DNA of 13,935 nt, taken from positions 1 to 13,935 of the forward strand of contig JASJBQ010000081.1 in NCBI GenBank assembly GCA_030066455.1, given 5' to 3'. The notes under the pieces were generated by a model. That model saw only the letters and a list, made by a program, of their open reading frames with translations. It was not told where the DNA came from and ran no database searches. The first letter of the stretch is position 1. Each line of letters starts with the position of its first letter. Shown piece by piece: positions 1 to 6,944 of this stretch. This stretch comes from Desulfobacterales bacterium (GTDB taxonomy: Bacteria; Desulfobacterota; Desulfobacteria; Desulfobacterales; UBA5852). Made by a program: the position numbers and the translations under genes.

Positions 1-284
1 GACGCGAACGGGTCCGTATACCGTCTGCCCCATACCGGGTTCAGGCACCGTGCCGTACGGGCCTGTGGTTAACCGTATATAAATAGGCGATCGGAATAGA
101 CAAGTCAATCAGTTTTATCGATGCCGGCCTTCCGGCGGCGCAACCGCGTGCCGTCGGCCAAGGCTCACGGAGCCCGGCGCGGCTTGCTATTTAAGGCTTT
201 CTGTGGCATGAGGGGCTTTCACCACGCCGGGGCGCCGGCCAAAGCGGTTCGGCGCGACACGTCGATTATGTCAAAAAGGACGGT
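1..284. other. Non-coding region upstream of leuS
   Basis: I see no convincing gene here. There are short palindromes (CCGTACGG at 53-60, GGTTAACC at 67-74) and two small GC-rich hairpins: GCCGG/CCGGC at 123-136 with a CCTT loop, and GGCTC/GAGCC at 162-174 with an ACG loop. Neither hairpin is followed by a T-run, so neither looks like an intrinsic terminator. I found no T-box motif and no leucine-rich leader peptide. A TATAAA at 78-83 could serve as a plus-strand -10 for leuS, but no -35 lies at the right distance. The leuS Shine-Dalgarno is AAAAGGA, ending at 280. Confidence 0.6.
80..108 (-). promoter_or_regulatory. Candidate sigma-70 promoter, divergent from leuS
   Basis: On the minus strand TTGACT (-35, 103-108) is followed after exactly 17 bases by TATTTA (-10, 80-85), inside the AT-richest stretch of the upstream region. 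It would drive a gene lying left of the window, divergent from leuS. The -35 matches consensus at five of six positions; the -10 is weaker at three of six. Confidence 0.4.
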
Positions 285-2879
285 ATGATGGAAGAACGCT
301 ACGACCCCCGGACAATCGAAACCAAATGGCAGGCCCACTGGGAGGCGATCGGCCTGTTCGCGGTGACCGAAGAACCGGAGCGTCCCAAATACTACCTGCT
401 CGAAATGTTTCCCTACCCGTCGGGCAATATCCACATGGGACATGTGCGCAACTACACCATCGGCGATGTCGTGGCGCGCTACAAGCGCATGCGGGGGTTC
501 AACGTTCTGCACCCCATGGGCTGGGACGCCTTCGGCATGCCGGCCGAGAATGCGGCCATCGCCAACAACACCCACCCGGCGCGCTGGACCTATGCCAACA
601 TCGACGCCATGCGCGTGCAGCTCAAGCGATTGGGATTCTCCTACGACTGGGACCGGGAGCTGGCCACCTGCCGGCCGGAATACTACCGCTGGGAGCAGTG
701 GCTCTTTCTGGAGATGTACGCCGCGGGGATGGCCTACCGCAAGGAGTCCTACGTCAACTGGTGCGAGCCCTGCCAGACCGTGCTGGCCAATGAACAGGTG
801 GAGGCCGGCATGTGCTGGCGCTGCGGTCAGGCCGTGAGCCAGAAAAAGCTCTGGCAGTGGTTTTTCCGTATATCCGATTTTGCCGAAGATCTGCTGGTGC
901 ACTGCGACCAGCTTCCGGGCTGGCCGGAAAAAGTGCTGACCATGCAGAAAAACTGGATCGGCAAGAGCATCGGCGCCGAGATCGACTTTCCGGTGGAAGG
1001 CCGCGCGGAGGTGATCAAGGTTTTCACCACCCGGCACGATACCGTCTTCGGGGCCACGTTCATGTGTCTGGCGCCCGAGCACCCGCTGGTGGCCGTGCTT
1101 TGCGCCGGCACGCCGCAGGAAGAGGCCGTGCGCGCCTTCGTGGAGCGCATCGCCCTGCAGGACCGCTCCGACCGCGGACTGGAGCAGTACGAGAAAGAGG
1201 GCGTCTTCACCGGAGCTTACTGCCTCAACCCCATGAACGGCCGGCGCATGCCGGTCTACACGGCCAATTTTGCCCTCATGGGCTATGGTACCGGCGCCGT
1301 GATGTCGGTGCCGGCCCACGACCAGCGCGACTTCGACTTCGCCCGCAAATACGGGCTCGACATCGTGGTGGTCATCGACCGCGAGGCGGAACCCCTGGAT
1401 GCAGCCGCCATGACCGAAGCCTTCACCGCCGACGGTATCATGGTCAATTCGGGGGAATTCGACGGGCTGCCCAACCGGGCCGCCATGGAGAAGATCGCCG
1501 ACCAGCTGGAAGCGCGCGGCCAGGGGAAGAAAACGATCAACTTCAGACTGCGCGACTGGGGGATCTCCCGCCAGCGCTACTGGGGGGCGCCCATCCCCAT
1601 GGTCCACTGCCCGGGCTGCGGGGTCGTGCCCGTGGACGCGGCGGACCTGCCGATTCTCCTGCCCGAAGATGTCGACATGCTACCGGGGGGCAAATCGCCC
1701 CTGCCGGAGCTGGATGATTTCCGCCGGACCGACTGTCCCCGCTGCGGCCGCGGCGACGCCCGCCGTGAAACGGACACGATGGACACCTTCGTGGAGTCTT
1801 CCTGGTACTTCGAGCGTTATTGCAGTCCGCGCTGGGACGAGGGCATGTTCGATCCCGCGGCCGTGGCCTACTGGATGCCGGTGGACCAGTATATCGGGGG
1901 CGTCGAGCATGCCGTGCTGCACCTGCTTTACTCGCGCTATTTCACCCGTGTCCTGGAGGAATTCGGCCTGACCACCTTCAAGGAGCCGTTCACGCGCCTT
2001 CTGACCCAGGGCATGGTCTGCAAGGAAACGGCGGCCTGTCCGGAGCACGGTTATCTCTTCCCCGAGGACGTCGTCGCCCAGGATGGCGGCCATGGCTGCC
2101 GGCACTGCGGCCGGACGGTCGTATTCGGGCGGGTCGAGAAAATGTCCAAATCCAAACGCAACGTCATCGACCCCAACACCCTGCTGGATAAATACGGCGC
2201 CGACACCACGCGTTTGTTCTGCCTTTTCGCGGCCCCGCCGGAGAGGGATTTGGAATGGAGCGCCCAGGGCGTGGAAGGGGGGTCTCGGTTTTTAAACCGG
2301 GTCTGGCGTCTGGCGCACCAATGGATGCCGTCGATCCAAGGTGTCGAACCGTTCGGCGGCGGGGAGAACGAACTGCCGGCGCCGGCGCGGGCGCTCTACA
2401 AAAAGGCGCACCAGACCATCCATAAGGTGACGCGTGACATCGAGGATCGCTTCCATTTCAACACGGCCATCAGTGCGGTGATGGAGCTGATCAACGTCTT
2501 CAGCGGTTTCGCGCCCGCGGCGCCCTCAAACGAAGATCGAGCGGTGGTGCGGCTGGCCCTGGAGAGCACCACCCTGCTGCTGGCGCCCATCGTGCCCCAC
2601 ATGGCCGAAGAACTCTGGCACGCCCTGGGGTGCGAAGGCAGTGTCCTGCAGGCGGCTTGGCCCGTCCACCGCGAGTCGGCGCTGGGCCAGGACGAGCTGA
2701 CGATCGTCATTCAGGTGAACGGCAAGCTGCGCAGCCGGCTGACCGTTCCGGCGGGGACCTCCCGGGAAGCGATCGAAGCGCAGGCCCTGGCGGACGAGCG
2801 CGCCCAGAAATTCATCGCCGACAAGACGGTACGCAAGGTGATCGTGGTGCCCGAAAAGCTGGTCAATATCGTGGTCTGA
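285..2879 (+). CDS. leuS: Leucyl-tRNA synthetase (LeuRS)
   Basis: This cytoplasmic class I synthetase charges tRNA-Leu with leucine using ATP and hydrolyses mischarged tRNA. The class I signature HMGH is at residues 50-53 and KMSKS at 619-623, both in the usual places for a bacterial LeuRS. The CP1 editing domain shows a threonine-rich motif near residues 248-253 and the [16 protein letters not shown] stretch with its conserved aspartate. Cysteine pairs (CEPC...CWRC, CPGC, CPRC, CPEH...CRHC) suggest zinc-binding inserts. The C-terminal tRNA-binding domain is present. At 864 aa it is full length (E. coli is 860). Two tandem ATGs exist: AGGA at 277-280 is four bases before the first and seven before the second at 288, so the second may be the true start. 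The editing motif reads TTRHDT where most LeuRS have TTRPDT. The stop overlaps the lptE start. Confidence 0.98.
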   Translation: MMEERYDPRTIETKWQAHWEAIGLFAVTEEPERPKYYLLEMFPYPSGNIHMGHVRNYTIGDVVARYKRMRGFNVLHPMGWDAFGMPAENAAIANNTHPARWTYANIDAMRVQLKRLGFSYDWDRELATCRPEYYRWEQWLFLEMYAAGMAYRKESYVNWCEPCQTVLANEQVEAGMCWRCGQAVSQKKLWQWFFRISDFAEDLLVHCDQLPGWPEKVLTMQKNWIGKSIGAEIDFPVEGRAEVIKVFTTRHDTVFGATFMCLAPEHPLVAVLCAGTPQEEAVRAFVERIALQDRSDRGLEQYEKEGVFTGAYCLNPMNGRRMPVYTANFALMGYGTGAVMSVPAHDQRDFDFARKYGLDIVVVIDREAEPLDAAAMTEAFTADGIMVNSGEFDGLPNRAAMEKIADQLEARGQGKKTINFRLRDWGISRQRYWGAPIPMVHCPGCGVVPVDAADLPILLPEDVDMLPGGKSPLPELDDFRRTDCPRCGRGDARRETDTMDTFVESSWYFERYCSPRWDEGMFDPAAVAYWMPVDQYIGGVEHAVLHLLYSRYFTRVLEEFGLTTFKEPFTRLLTQGMVCKETAACPEHGYLFPEDVVAQDGGHGCRHCGRTVVFGRVEKMSKSKRNVIDPNTLLDKYGADTTRLFCLFAAPPERDLEWSAQGVEGGSRFLNRVWRLAHQWMPSIQGVEPFGGGENELPAPARALYKKAHQTIHKVTRDIEDRFHFNTAISAVMELINVFSGFAPAAPSNEDRAVVRLALESTTLLLAPIVPHMAEELWHALGCEGSVLQAAWPVHRESALGQDELTIVIQVNGKLRSRLTVPAGTSREAIEAQALADERAQKFIADKTVRKVIVVPEKLVNIVV

Positions 2880-3409
2880 TGCGGCGTGCGGCAGCCCATA
2901 GCGCGCGCCCTCTGCGGGTCGGCCTGACTCTGGCCCTGGTGCTGGCCGTAGCAGCCTGCAATTACCGTTTCGGCGGCTACCGCGAGGGCAAGGCCGGGGT
3001 CGAAACGGTCAACATTCCCCCGTTTGAGAACCGGACGCGGCAAATCGGCATCGAAACCCTTTTCACCAATGAACTGGTATACGAAGTCGGCCGCGGTGAC
3101 CGCATCGCCCTGGCCGCTCTGGGCCGGGCCGACGCGGTCGTGTATGGCGTCATCAAGGATCTTGAAACCAATACCGTATCGCGGCGGAATCTCAATGTAT
3201 CCCTCGAGCGCCGGGTCTACGTCACGGTGGAACTCACCGCCAAGAACCGCCAGGGGGAGGCCTTCTGGTTTTACAAGCTTCGCGAAGACGAGGTGTATTT
3301 CGTTGAAGCCGACAAGGTGAGCACCGAGGCCAATTTGCGCGAGGCCCTGGCCGAAATCTCCCGGCGCATCGCCGAGAAGTTCCACTACCGTTTCACCCAG
3401 GCGTTCTAA
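2879..3409 (+). CDS. lptE: LPS-assembly lipoprotein LptE
   Basis: LptE is an outer-membrane lipoprotein that plugs the LptD barrel and helps insert lipopolysaccharide into the outer leaflet. The 176-aa product begins with a positively charged n-region, a hydrophobic stretch at residues 12-26 and a lipobox V-A-A-C with the acylated cysteine at 27. Asn follows the cysteine, which is compatible with sorting to the outer membrane. The motif NIPPFENRTRQIGIETLFTN after the signal is typical of the family, and the length is normal. I chose the ATG at 2879 because it shares its A with the leuS stop (TGATG), indicating translational coupling, and because it yields a proper signal peptide. An open frame continues upstream but lies inside leuS. 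The leuS-lptE pairing is common in proteobacteria and supports the call. Confidence 0.9.
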   Translation: MRRAAAHSARPLRVGLTLALVLAVAACNYRFGGYREGKAGVETVNIPPFENRTRQIGIETLFTNELVYEVGRGDRIALAALGRADAVVYGVIKDLETNTVSRRNLNVSLERRVYVTVELTAKNRQGEAFWFYKLREDEVYFVEADKVSTEANLREALAEISRRIAEKFHYRFTQAF

Positions 3410-3441
3410 CGCCGCCCCCGGTCTGACAGGGCCGGGGCGTT

Positions 3442-3475
3442 AAAAAACGCGCGGTCTCCGGGGAAACCGCGCGTT
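3442..3475 (-). terminator. Intrinsic terminator of rpsT
   Basis: A perfect 10-bp stem (AACGCGCGGT at 3446-3455 with ACCGCGCGTT at 3466-3475, 10-base loop) is followed on the minus strand by a run of six T (3447-3442). It lies about 60 bases after the rpsT stop. On the plus strand it sits 36 bases after lptE and could also slow polymerase leaving leuS-lptE, but no good T-run follows it in that direction. Confidence 0.8.
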
Positions 3476-3534
3476 GATTGGTTGGGCTCACCGGGCGCGG
3501 AACCAGCCCACCCGGTCGAAAAACGGGACTGGGT

Positions 3535-3801
3535 CTAAGCCTGGACTCGGCGGGTGGCTTTGTTGAGGCGGGAAATCTTGCGGGCGGCGGCCCTGCGGTG
3601 GAGCACCCCCTTTTTGGCCGCCTTGTCGATCAGGGACTGGGCCGTCGTCAGTTTGGCCGCGGTCGCTTCCTGATCTTCGCCCTGCATGGCGGTATGGACC
3701 TCTTTAACAATGCCTTTGACGCGGGTTTTTACGCCCCGATTGCGCTGCCGGCGGATTTCGTTCTGGCGGGCCCGTTTGATGGCCGACTTGTGATTAGCCA
3801 A
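3535..3801 (-). CDS. rpsT: 30S ribosomal protein S20
   Basis: S20 binds 16S rRNA early in 30S assembly. The 88-aa product starts (M)ANHKSAIKRARQNEIRRQRN, a canonical S20 N-terminus, is rich in Lys, Arg and Ala throughout, and matches the usual length (E. coli is 87). The frame stays open upstream to an ATG at 3858, but those 19 residues do not resemble S20. The start is therefore the TTG at 3801-3799, seven bases after a perfect AAGGAG (3814-3809). UUG is also the start codon of E. coli rpsT, where it is part of translational autoregulation, so similar control is plausible here. The gene is monocistronic, with its own promoter and terminator, convergent with lptE and divergent from murJ. Confidence 0.97.
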   Translation of the reverse strand: MANHKSAIKRARQNEIRRQRNRGVKTRVKGIVKEVHTAMQGEDQEATAAKLTTAQSLIDKAAKKGVLHRRAAARKISRLNKATRRVQA

Positions 3802-3814
3802 GATGGTTCTCCTT
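3799..3814 (-). promoter_or_regulatory. rpsT ribosome binding site and UUG start
   Basis: Read on the minus strand, AAGGAG (3814-3809) is followed after seven bases by TTG (3801-3799) and then GCT-AAT-CAC-AAG (ANHK). No in-frame ATG or GTG lies near it. This site decides the S20 start and shows that a rare initiation codon is paired with a strong Shine-Dalgarno. Confidence 0.9.
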
Positions 3815-3841
3815 GCAAATGGTTTCCTAATTTCGTGAAAT
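3813..3841 (+). promoter_or_regulatory. Weak candidate promoter for murJ
   Basis: TTGCAA (3813-3818), 17 bases, then TGAAAT (3836-3841), each four of six to consensus. It would overlap the divergent rpsT leader and give a 5' UTR of roughly 100 bases before the chosen murJ start. No better plus-strand candidate was seen in the intergenic region. Confidence 0.2.
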
Positions 3842-3846
3842 GATCC

Positions 3847-3874
3847 ACTTAACGCCATGATGAATAATTGTCAA
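3847..3874 (-). promoter_or_regulatory. rpsT promoter (consensus -35)
   Basis: On the minus strand a perfect TTGACA (3874-3869) is followed after 16 bases by TTAAGT (3852-3847), three of six to the -10 consensus; a 17-base spacing gives TAAGTG instead. It lies about 45 bases before the UUG start, a sensible place for a ribosomal-protein promoter. Confidence 0.5.
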
Positions 3875-3951
3875 GCAGTTTGTTTGTTCCTTTTTTCCTC
3901 AGGCCGCATCGATTGAATCCCGCACCGCCACCTGCTCCGCCCGTGCCGGCA

Positions 3952-5514
3952 ATGACGCGGACGGCTAGCGCCGTAAGGCTCCTGACCGCGATTACCTTTC
4001 TGAGTCGCATCCTGGGGTACGTGCGCGACATGCTCTTCGCCGGGGTTTTCGGCACGGGGTTGATCAGCGATGCTTTCATCGCCGCCTTCCGCATTCCCAA
4101 TGTCGTTCGTCGTTTTTTCGTTGAAGGCGCCTTCAGCATGGGGTTCATTCCGGTCTACCATACCTGCCTGCAACGCGAAGGCCCCGCGGGCGCCCGACGT
4201 CTGGCGGCCTCGGCCCTGCAGGCCCTGGGGCTGATTCTGCTGGGGGTGATTGCCGGCGGTCTGATCGGCAGTCCCCTGATCGTCCGGGGCCTGGCGCCCG
4301 GCTTTGCGCCCGGCAGTTCCGCCTACGCTCTGACCCTCGATCTGATGCGGATCATGTGGCCCTATCTCCTATTCGGCGGACTGGTGGCCATGATTGCCGG
4401 CATTCTCAACGCCCAAGGCCATTTTGCGGCCCCGGCGCTGGCTCCGGTCGGGTTCAACCTGATCCTGATTGCCGTCCTGCTGCTGGCAATGGGTCTGGAA
4501 CTGCCGGGCCGCCGCTCGGCTTTGGTGCTCGCGGTGGGCGTGGTCGCGGGCGGCGTGGCGCAGCTGCTGATCCAGGTGCCGGCGGTCCGGTCGCGGGCGT
4601 TGCCACTCTGGCGGCCCGTCTTTCCGCCGCACGCCGCCTTGGGGGCGGCCGCGCGCATGACGCTGCCGGCCGCCGCGGCAACCGCCAGCTTCCAACTCAA
4701 TATCCTGGTCGGAACCCTTTTGGCCTCCTTTTTGGCGCCCGGCAGTATCGCCGCACTCTTCTTTGCCGACCGGCTGGTCCAGTTTCCGCTGGGACTGATC
4801 GCGGTTTCAGGCGCCACCGCCCTGATGCCAACGCTCTCCCGCCTGGCCGCCCGTGCCGCATGGCATGATTTCAACGACGTTTTCCTGGAAGCCCTGCACC
4901 TGGTCTGGTTTGTCACCCTGCCCGCGATGGTGGGATTGTTGGTCCTGCGGGTCCCCATCGTTCAGGTGCTTCTGGAAAGAGGCGCTTTTGGTAGTAATTC
5001 CACAAGATTGACCTCGGAAGCCCTCTTGTGCTACGGTACGGGATTATGGGCCTACGCCGGGCTGCGGATCGTGCAGACCGCACTCTATGCGCTCCAAGAC
5101 GTCCGCACGCCCCTGAAAACCGCCGGCCTGGGCATGCTTGTCAATCTGCTGCTGGGTGCCGGGCTCATGCCGTTTCTGGGGCACCGGGGGGTTGCGCTGG
5201 CTACCGCCGTCGCCGCCGTCGTCAACCTCGTGCTGCTCCTGCTGGCCCTGCGCCGCAGGACCGGCACCCTGGGCGGAAGACAGGGCCTGAGGGCTTTGGC
5301 CCAGGCGGTCTTTTGTTCGGCGGCGATGGGATTGGCGGTAGCCGGTCTGCGGGATTGGATCGGCATCGACCCCCGGGCGGGGACCGTATTCGCCGTTTTG
5401 CAGTTGGTATTCTGCATCGCAGCCGGCGTGGGGGTTTACATGGGCATGGCGTGGCTGTGCCGCAGCCGGGAATTGATCGCGCTAAGGCGGATCGTCCGCC
5501 CGAAGGGGTTCTGA
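3952..5514 (+). CDS. murJ: Lipid II flippase MurJ
   Basis: MurJ is the MOP-superfamily inner-membrane flippase that moves lipid II to the periplasmic face for peptidoglycan synthesis. From the ATG at 3952 the protein has 520 aa (E. coli MurJ is 511) and is very hydrophobic throughout, consistent with about 14 membrane helices. Residues R19, R25, D40, R53 and E58 each fall one position after the functionally important E. coli residues R18, R24, D39, R52 and E57. The central FADRLVQFPLG motif with its conserved Arg is also present. The frame extends upstream to a TTG at 3868, but that adds a proline-rich tail (PAPPPAPPVPA) and overlaps the rpsT -35, so I favour 3952 although its Shine-Dalgarno is poor. 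The stop is one base before the next gene. Confidence 0.95.
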   Translation: MTRTASAVRLLTAITFLSRILGYVRDMLFAGVFGTGLISDAFIAAFRIPNVVRRFFVEGAFSMGFIPVYHTCLQREGPAGARRLAASALQALGLILLGVIAGGLIGSPLIVRGLAPGFAPGSSAYALTLDLMRIMWPYLLFGGLVAMIAGILNAQGHFAAPALAPVGFNLILIAVLLLAMGLELPGRRSALVLAVGVVAGGVAQLLIQVPAVRSRALPLWRPVFPPHAALGAAARMTLPAAAATASFQLNILVGTLLASFLAPGSIAALFFADRLVQFPLGLIAVSGATALMPTLSRLAARAAWHDFNDVFLEALHLVWFVTLPAMVGLLVLRVPIVQVLLERGAFGSNSTRLTSEALLCYGTGLWAYAGLRIVQTALYALQDVRTPLKTAGLGMLVNLLLGAGLMPFLGHRGVALATAVAAVVNLVLLLLALRRRTGTLGGRQGLRALAQAVFCSAAMGLAVAGLRDWIGIDPRAGTVFAVLQLVFCIAAGVGVYMGMAWLCRSRELIALRRIVRPKGF

Positions 5515-5515
5515 A

Positions 5516-5800
5516 ATGACAACGCGCCAGACCGTTCTGCTTTCAATGGCGATTATCGTCTTGTTCTCCTTTTTGCTGGTCATTATTTTCGGCGACAAAG
5601 GCCTGGCTGACTTTCATCTGCTACGGCTGGAACACAACCGCCTGGTGGAGAACAATGAAGCCCTGCTGCGGGAAAACCTGAGACTCTATCAGCAGAAGGT
5701 GCGGCTGGAAAAGGACCCGCTTTATATCGAGCATGTCGCCCGGGAGGAACTGGGCCTGGTTTCCGCCGACGATCTCGTTTTCATCGCGCCCAGCGATTGA
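5516..5800 (+). CDS. ftsB: FtsB/DivIC-family septum formation initiator
   Basis: This 94-aa protein has the FtsB/DivIC layout: a short cytoplasmic N-terminus, one membrane helix (about residues 8-25), then a periplasmic coiled coil with heptad-like leucines (LLRLEHNRLVENNEALLREN), ending with the family's ARxELG motif (AREELGLVSADDLVF). FtsB bridges FtsL and FtsQ and helps activate septal peptidoglycan synthesis. AAGGGG (5503-5508) lies seven bases before the ATG, and the gene starts one base after the murJ stop, so the two are almost certainly cotranscribed. The family is diverse, and whether it acts as FtsB proper cannot be settled by reading. Confidence 0.85.
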   Translation: MTTRQTVLLSMAIIVLFSFLLVIIFGDKGLADFHLLRLEHNRLVENNEALLRENLRLYQQKVRLEKDPLYIEHVAREELGLVSADDLVFIAPSD

Positions 5801-5937
5801 CGGCCCGCGGTCGGTTGGCGGGGCCGCTTCGCCTTCCCTTGCGGCGGATCACGGGATCGACGCAACGCCCGGGAACGCTGACGCGGGGGCAATCAGGGTG
5901 CGGGCCTTATCTAGACACCCATTTCATGGATGGTGCT

Positions 5938-6204
5938 ATGGCTGACGAACAGGAATTTGAGACCGAAACCATGGCCGGGATCTATGCCAGTCAGGGCCAT
6001 TACGGCAAGGCCATCAGCATCTATCGCCGTCTGCTGGAGCAGGCGCCGGGCCGCACGGACTTGAAGGATAAGTTGCTGCGGATCGAATCCAAGAAGAAAT
6101 ACGAGGATGAAACCCGCCTGGCGGAGAAATTCGGCGAATGGCTGGATCTGCTGATGAAGCACAAGAAACTGAAAGCCCTGAAGCAGTTGAAAAAAAAACG
6201 TTGA
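5938..6204 (+). CDS. Small tetratricopeptide-repeat protein
   Basis: The 88-aa product carries one clear TPR at about residues 13-46: the pattern A..YA..G.Y..AI..Y..LL...P matches the consensus at most key positions. A highly charged, lysine-rich helical tail follows and ends in KQLKKKR. There is no signal peptide or membrane segment, so it is probably a cytoplasmic adaptor. The frame is open upstream to 5797, but that part reads like non-coding sequence (many Arg, Gly, Pro). The ATG at 5938 has a weak GGA upstream, and an ATG at 5926 (MDGAM) is an alternative. It follows the FtsB-like gene by 137 bases and may share its transcript. Its partner is unknown. Confidence 0.7.
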   Translation: MADEQEFETETMAGIYASQGHYGKAISIYRRLLEQAPGRTDLKDKLLRIESKKKYEDETRLAEKFGEWLDLLMKHKKLKALKQLKKKR

Positions 6205-6229
6205 GGGTCGTTGCGATCTGACGACCAGC

Positions 6230-6321
6230 GGCACGGTTCGCGTGTACAGGCCAATCCGTTGAAAGACGGAGGCGCAAAGCCACGGATCTAAAGCATATGA
6301 TGCCACGACCGCCGGGCTGCC
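6230..6321 (+). promoter_or_regulatory. Cyclic di-GMP-I (GEMM) riboswitch aptamer
   Basis: The sequence fits GEMM-I closely. P1: TCCGTT (6255-6260) pairs with GACGGA (6265-6270) around a GAAA tetraloop (6261-6264). Below it GC (6250-6251) pairs with GC (6274-6275), and the diagnostic CGCAAAGCC follows at 6273-6281. P2: AGCC (6278-6281) pairs with GGCT (6315-6318) and CGG (6283-6285) with CCG (6309-6311). A tetraloop-receptor-like internal loop has TCTAAA (6287-6292) opposite CACGA (6304-6308), capped by GCAT/ATGC (6293-6303). P3 is probably GGCA (6230-6233) with TGCC (6318-6321). The base equivalent to ligand-contacting G20 of V. cholerae Vc2 is G6249, and A6276 corresponds to A47. G at that site favours c-di-GMP over cGAMP. 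The P3 5' side carries an extra CACG/CGTG mini-hairpin, and one G is missing before P1. It follows the TPR gene by 25 bases. Confidence 0.9.
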
Positions 6322-6341
6322 CCGAGGCCACTGTCTGCCCG

Positions 6342-6372
6342 CCTTTGGCGCCCCGGCACCAGAGGTTTTTTT
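6342..6372 (+). terminator. Riboswitch expression platform: intrinsic terminator
   Basis: CCTTTGG (6342-6348) pairs with CCAGAGG (6359-6365) in a 7-bp stem with one G-U, a 10-base loop, and seven T directly after (6366-6372). It lies between the aptamer and the ATG at 6392, the arrangement of a transcriptional riboswitch. CCGAGG at 6322-6327, directly after the aptamer, can pair with the terminator's 5' arm (one bulged T) and is a candidate antiterminator strand. Whether ligand turns the gene on or off cannot be read from the sequence. Confidence 0.8.
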
Positions 6373-6391
6373 ATCGGGGGGCTGCATCGCC

Positions 6392-6784
6392 ATGGAAATG
6401 TATGTCATCCAGGAGAAAAAGGATAATTGCAGCGACAGTGTATTCTACACGGGGCAGATCGCCTACGCCGTCATGGCCAACGGTCGCAAAATCGCGCTGC
6501 AAGCCTGCGGCGAGGTCAAGTTCATTATCCCCCAGGAAGCCCAGAAACCCATCGTCTATGGGAACAATGCGGCTTCCGGCGGACTTGAGAAGATGGACAT
6601 CGCCGGACTGACGGATGACGATCTGCCCCAGGACAAGCGCCTGTGGCTTCATCGCAACCATTTTGAAATCGTTAAACTGTCACGCTACGACGACGTCGTG
6701 GGCGATGGCATCATGGTCGGGCAGGATTATGACGAAGCCATGGATCGGTTTCTCGAGTACTGCGCCTCGCTGTCGAATCGATAA
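6392..6784 (+). CDS. Uncharacterised protein under c-di-GMP riboswitch
   Basis: I do not recognise this 130-aa protein. It has no signal peptide or membrane helix and looks soluble and cytoplasmic. The N-terminal two thirds alternate short beta-like segments (MYVIQEKK, SVFYTGQIAYAVM, KIALQACGEVKFIIP). The C-terminus looks helical (DYDEAMDRFLEYCASLSNR). Acidic residues cluster at AGLTDDDLPQD. Cysteines occur at residues 13 and 39 and near the C-terminus, without a metal-site pattern. Start: ATG 6392, or ATG 6398 two codons later. A run of six G at 6376-6381 is a mediocre Shine-Dalgarno. The terminator T-run ends 19 bases upstream, so expression should depend on riboswitch read-through. I found no GGDEF, EAL or PilZ signature. 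Confidence 0.8.
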   Translation: MEMYVIQEKKDNCSDSVFYTGQIAYAVMANGRKIALQACGEVKFIIPQEAQKPIVYGNNAASGGLEKMDIAGLTDDDLPQDKRLWLHRNHFEIVKLSRYDDVVGDGIMVGQDYDEAMDRFLEYCASLSNR

Positions 6785-6830
6785 GGTCGCGGCCCGCCTT
6801 CCCTTGGCAGCCAATATCTGTTTAAAGGGC

Positions 6831-6886
6831 GATGGCCGCCGGACCGGCCTTCAGCCGCGGTAAGATCTGCTGATCCTGCGGCCATC
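6831..6886 (+). repeat. Inverted repeat between two plus-strand genes
   Basis: GATGGCCGC (6831-6839) and GCGGCCATC (6878-6886) are perfect 9-base inverted repeats separated by 38 bases. The spacer can itself form smaller stems, for example GATC/GATC around TGCT and ACCG/CGGT. No T-run follows, so it is not an intrinsic terminator. It may be a structured leader or processing element before the lipoprotein gene, or chance in GC-rich DNA. Confidence 0.35.
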
Positions 6887-6944
6887 AGCGACGCCCCGTT
6901 GCCGCCACCCCCAACGCCGACCCGAAACCCGGGAGTGGACGCCC

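Noticed and set aside
121..288. 55-codon plus-strand frame whose TGA overlaps the leuS start
   Set aside because: It has no Shine-Dalgarno and an arginine-rich composition like random GC-rich translation, with no leucine-codon run expected of a leader peptide. The overlap with ATGATG is suggestive but insufficient.
219..1607. 462-codon open frame on the minus strand across leuS
   Set aside because: It is antisense to an unmistakable LeuRS; its composition (His, Gly, Val, Arg rich) and lack of motifs are typical of a shadow frame in GC-rich DNA.
3410..3440. GC-rich hairpin just after lptE as its terminator
   Set aside because: The stem is imperfect and is followed by a run of A, not T, on the plus strand.
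3868..3951. Upstream TTG start for MurJ
   Set aside because: It adds a proline-rich tail absent from the family and overlaps the rpsT -35; the start at 3952 aligns with E. coli MurJ within one residue.
5797..5937. N-terminal extension of the TPR protein
   Set aside because: It starts at a TTG overlapping the previous stop, has no ribosome site, and its Arg/Gly/Pro-rich translation looks non-coding.
6230..6321. cGAMP (GEMM-Ib) class for the riboswitch
   Set aside because: The G20-equivalent base is G in either plausible register, whereas the cGAMP class has A. This is kept as a test in the findings and not as the call.
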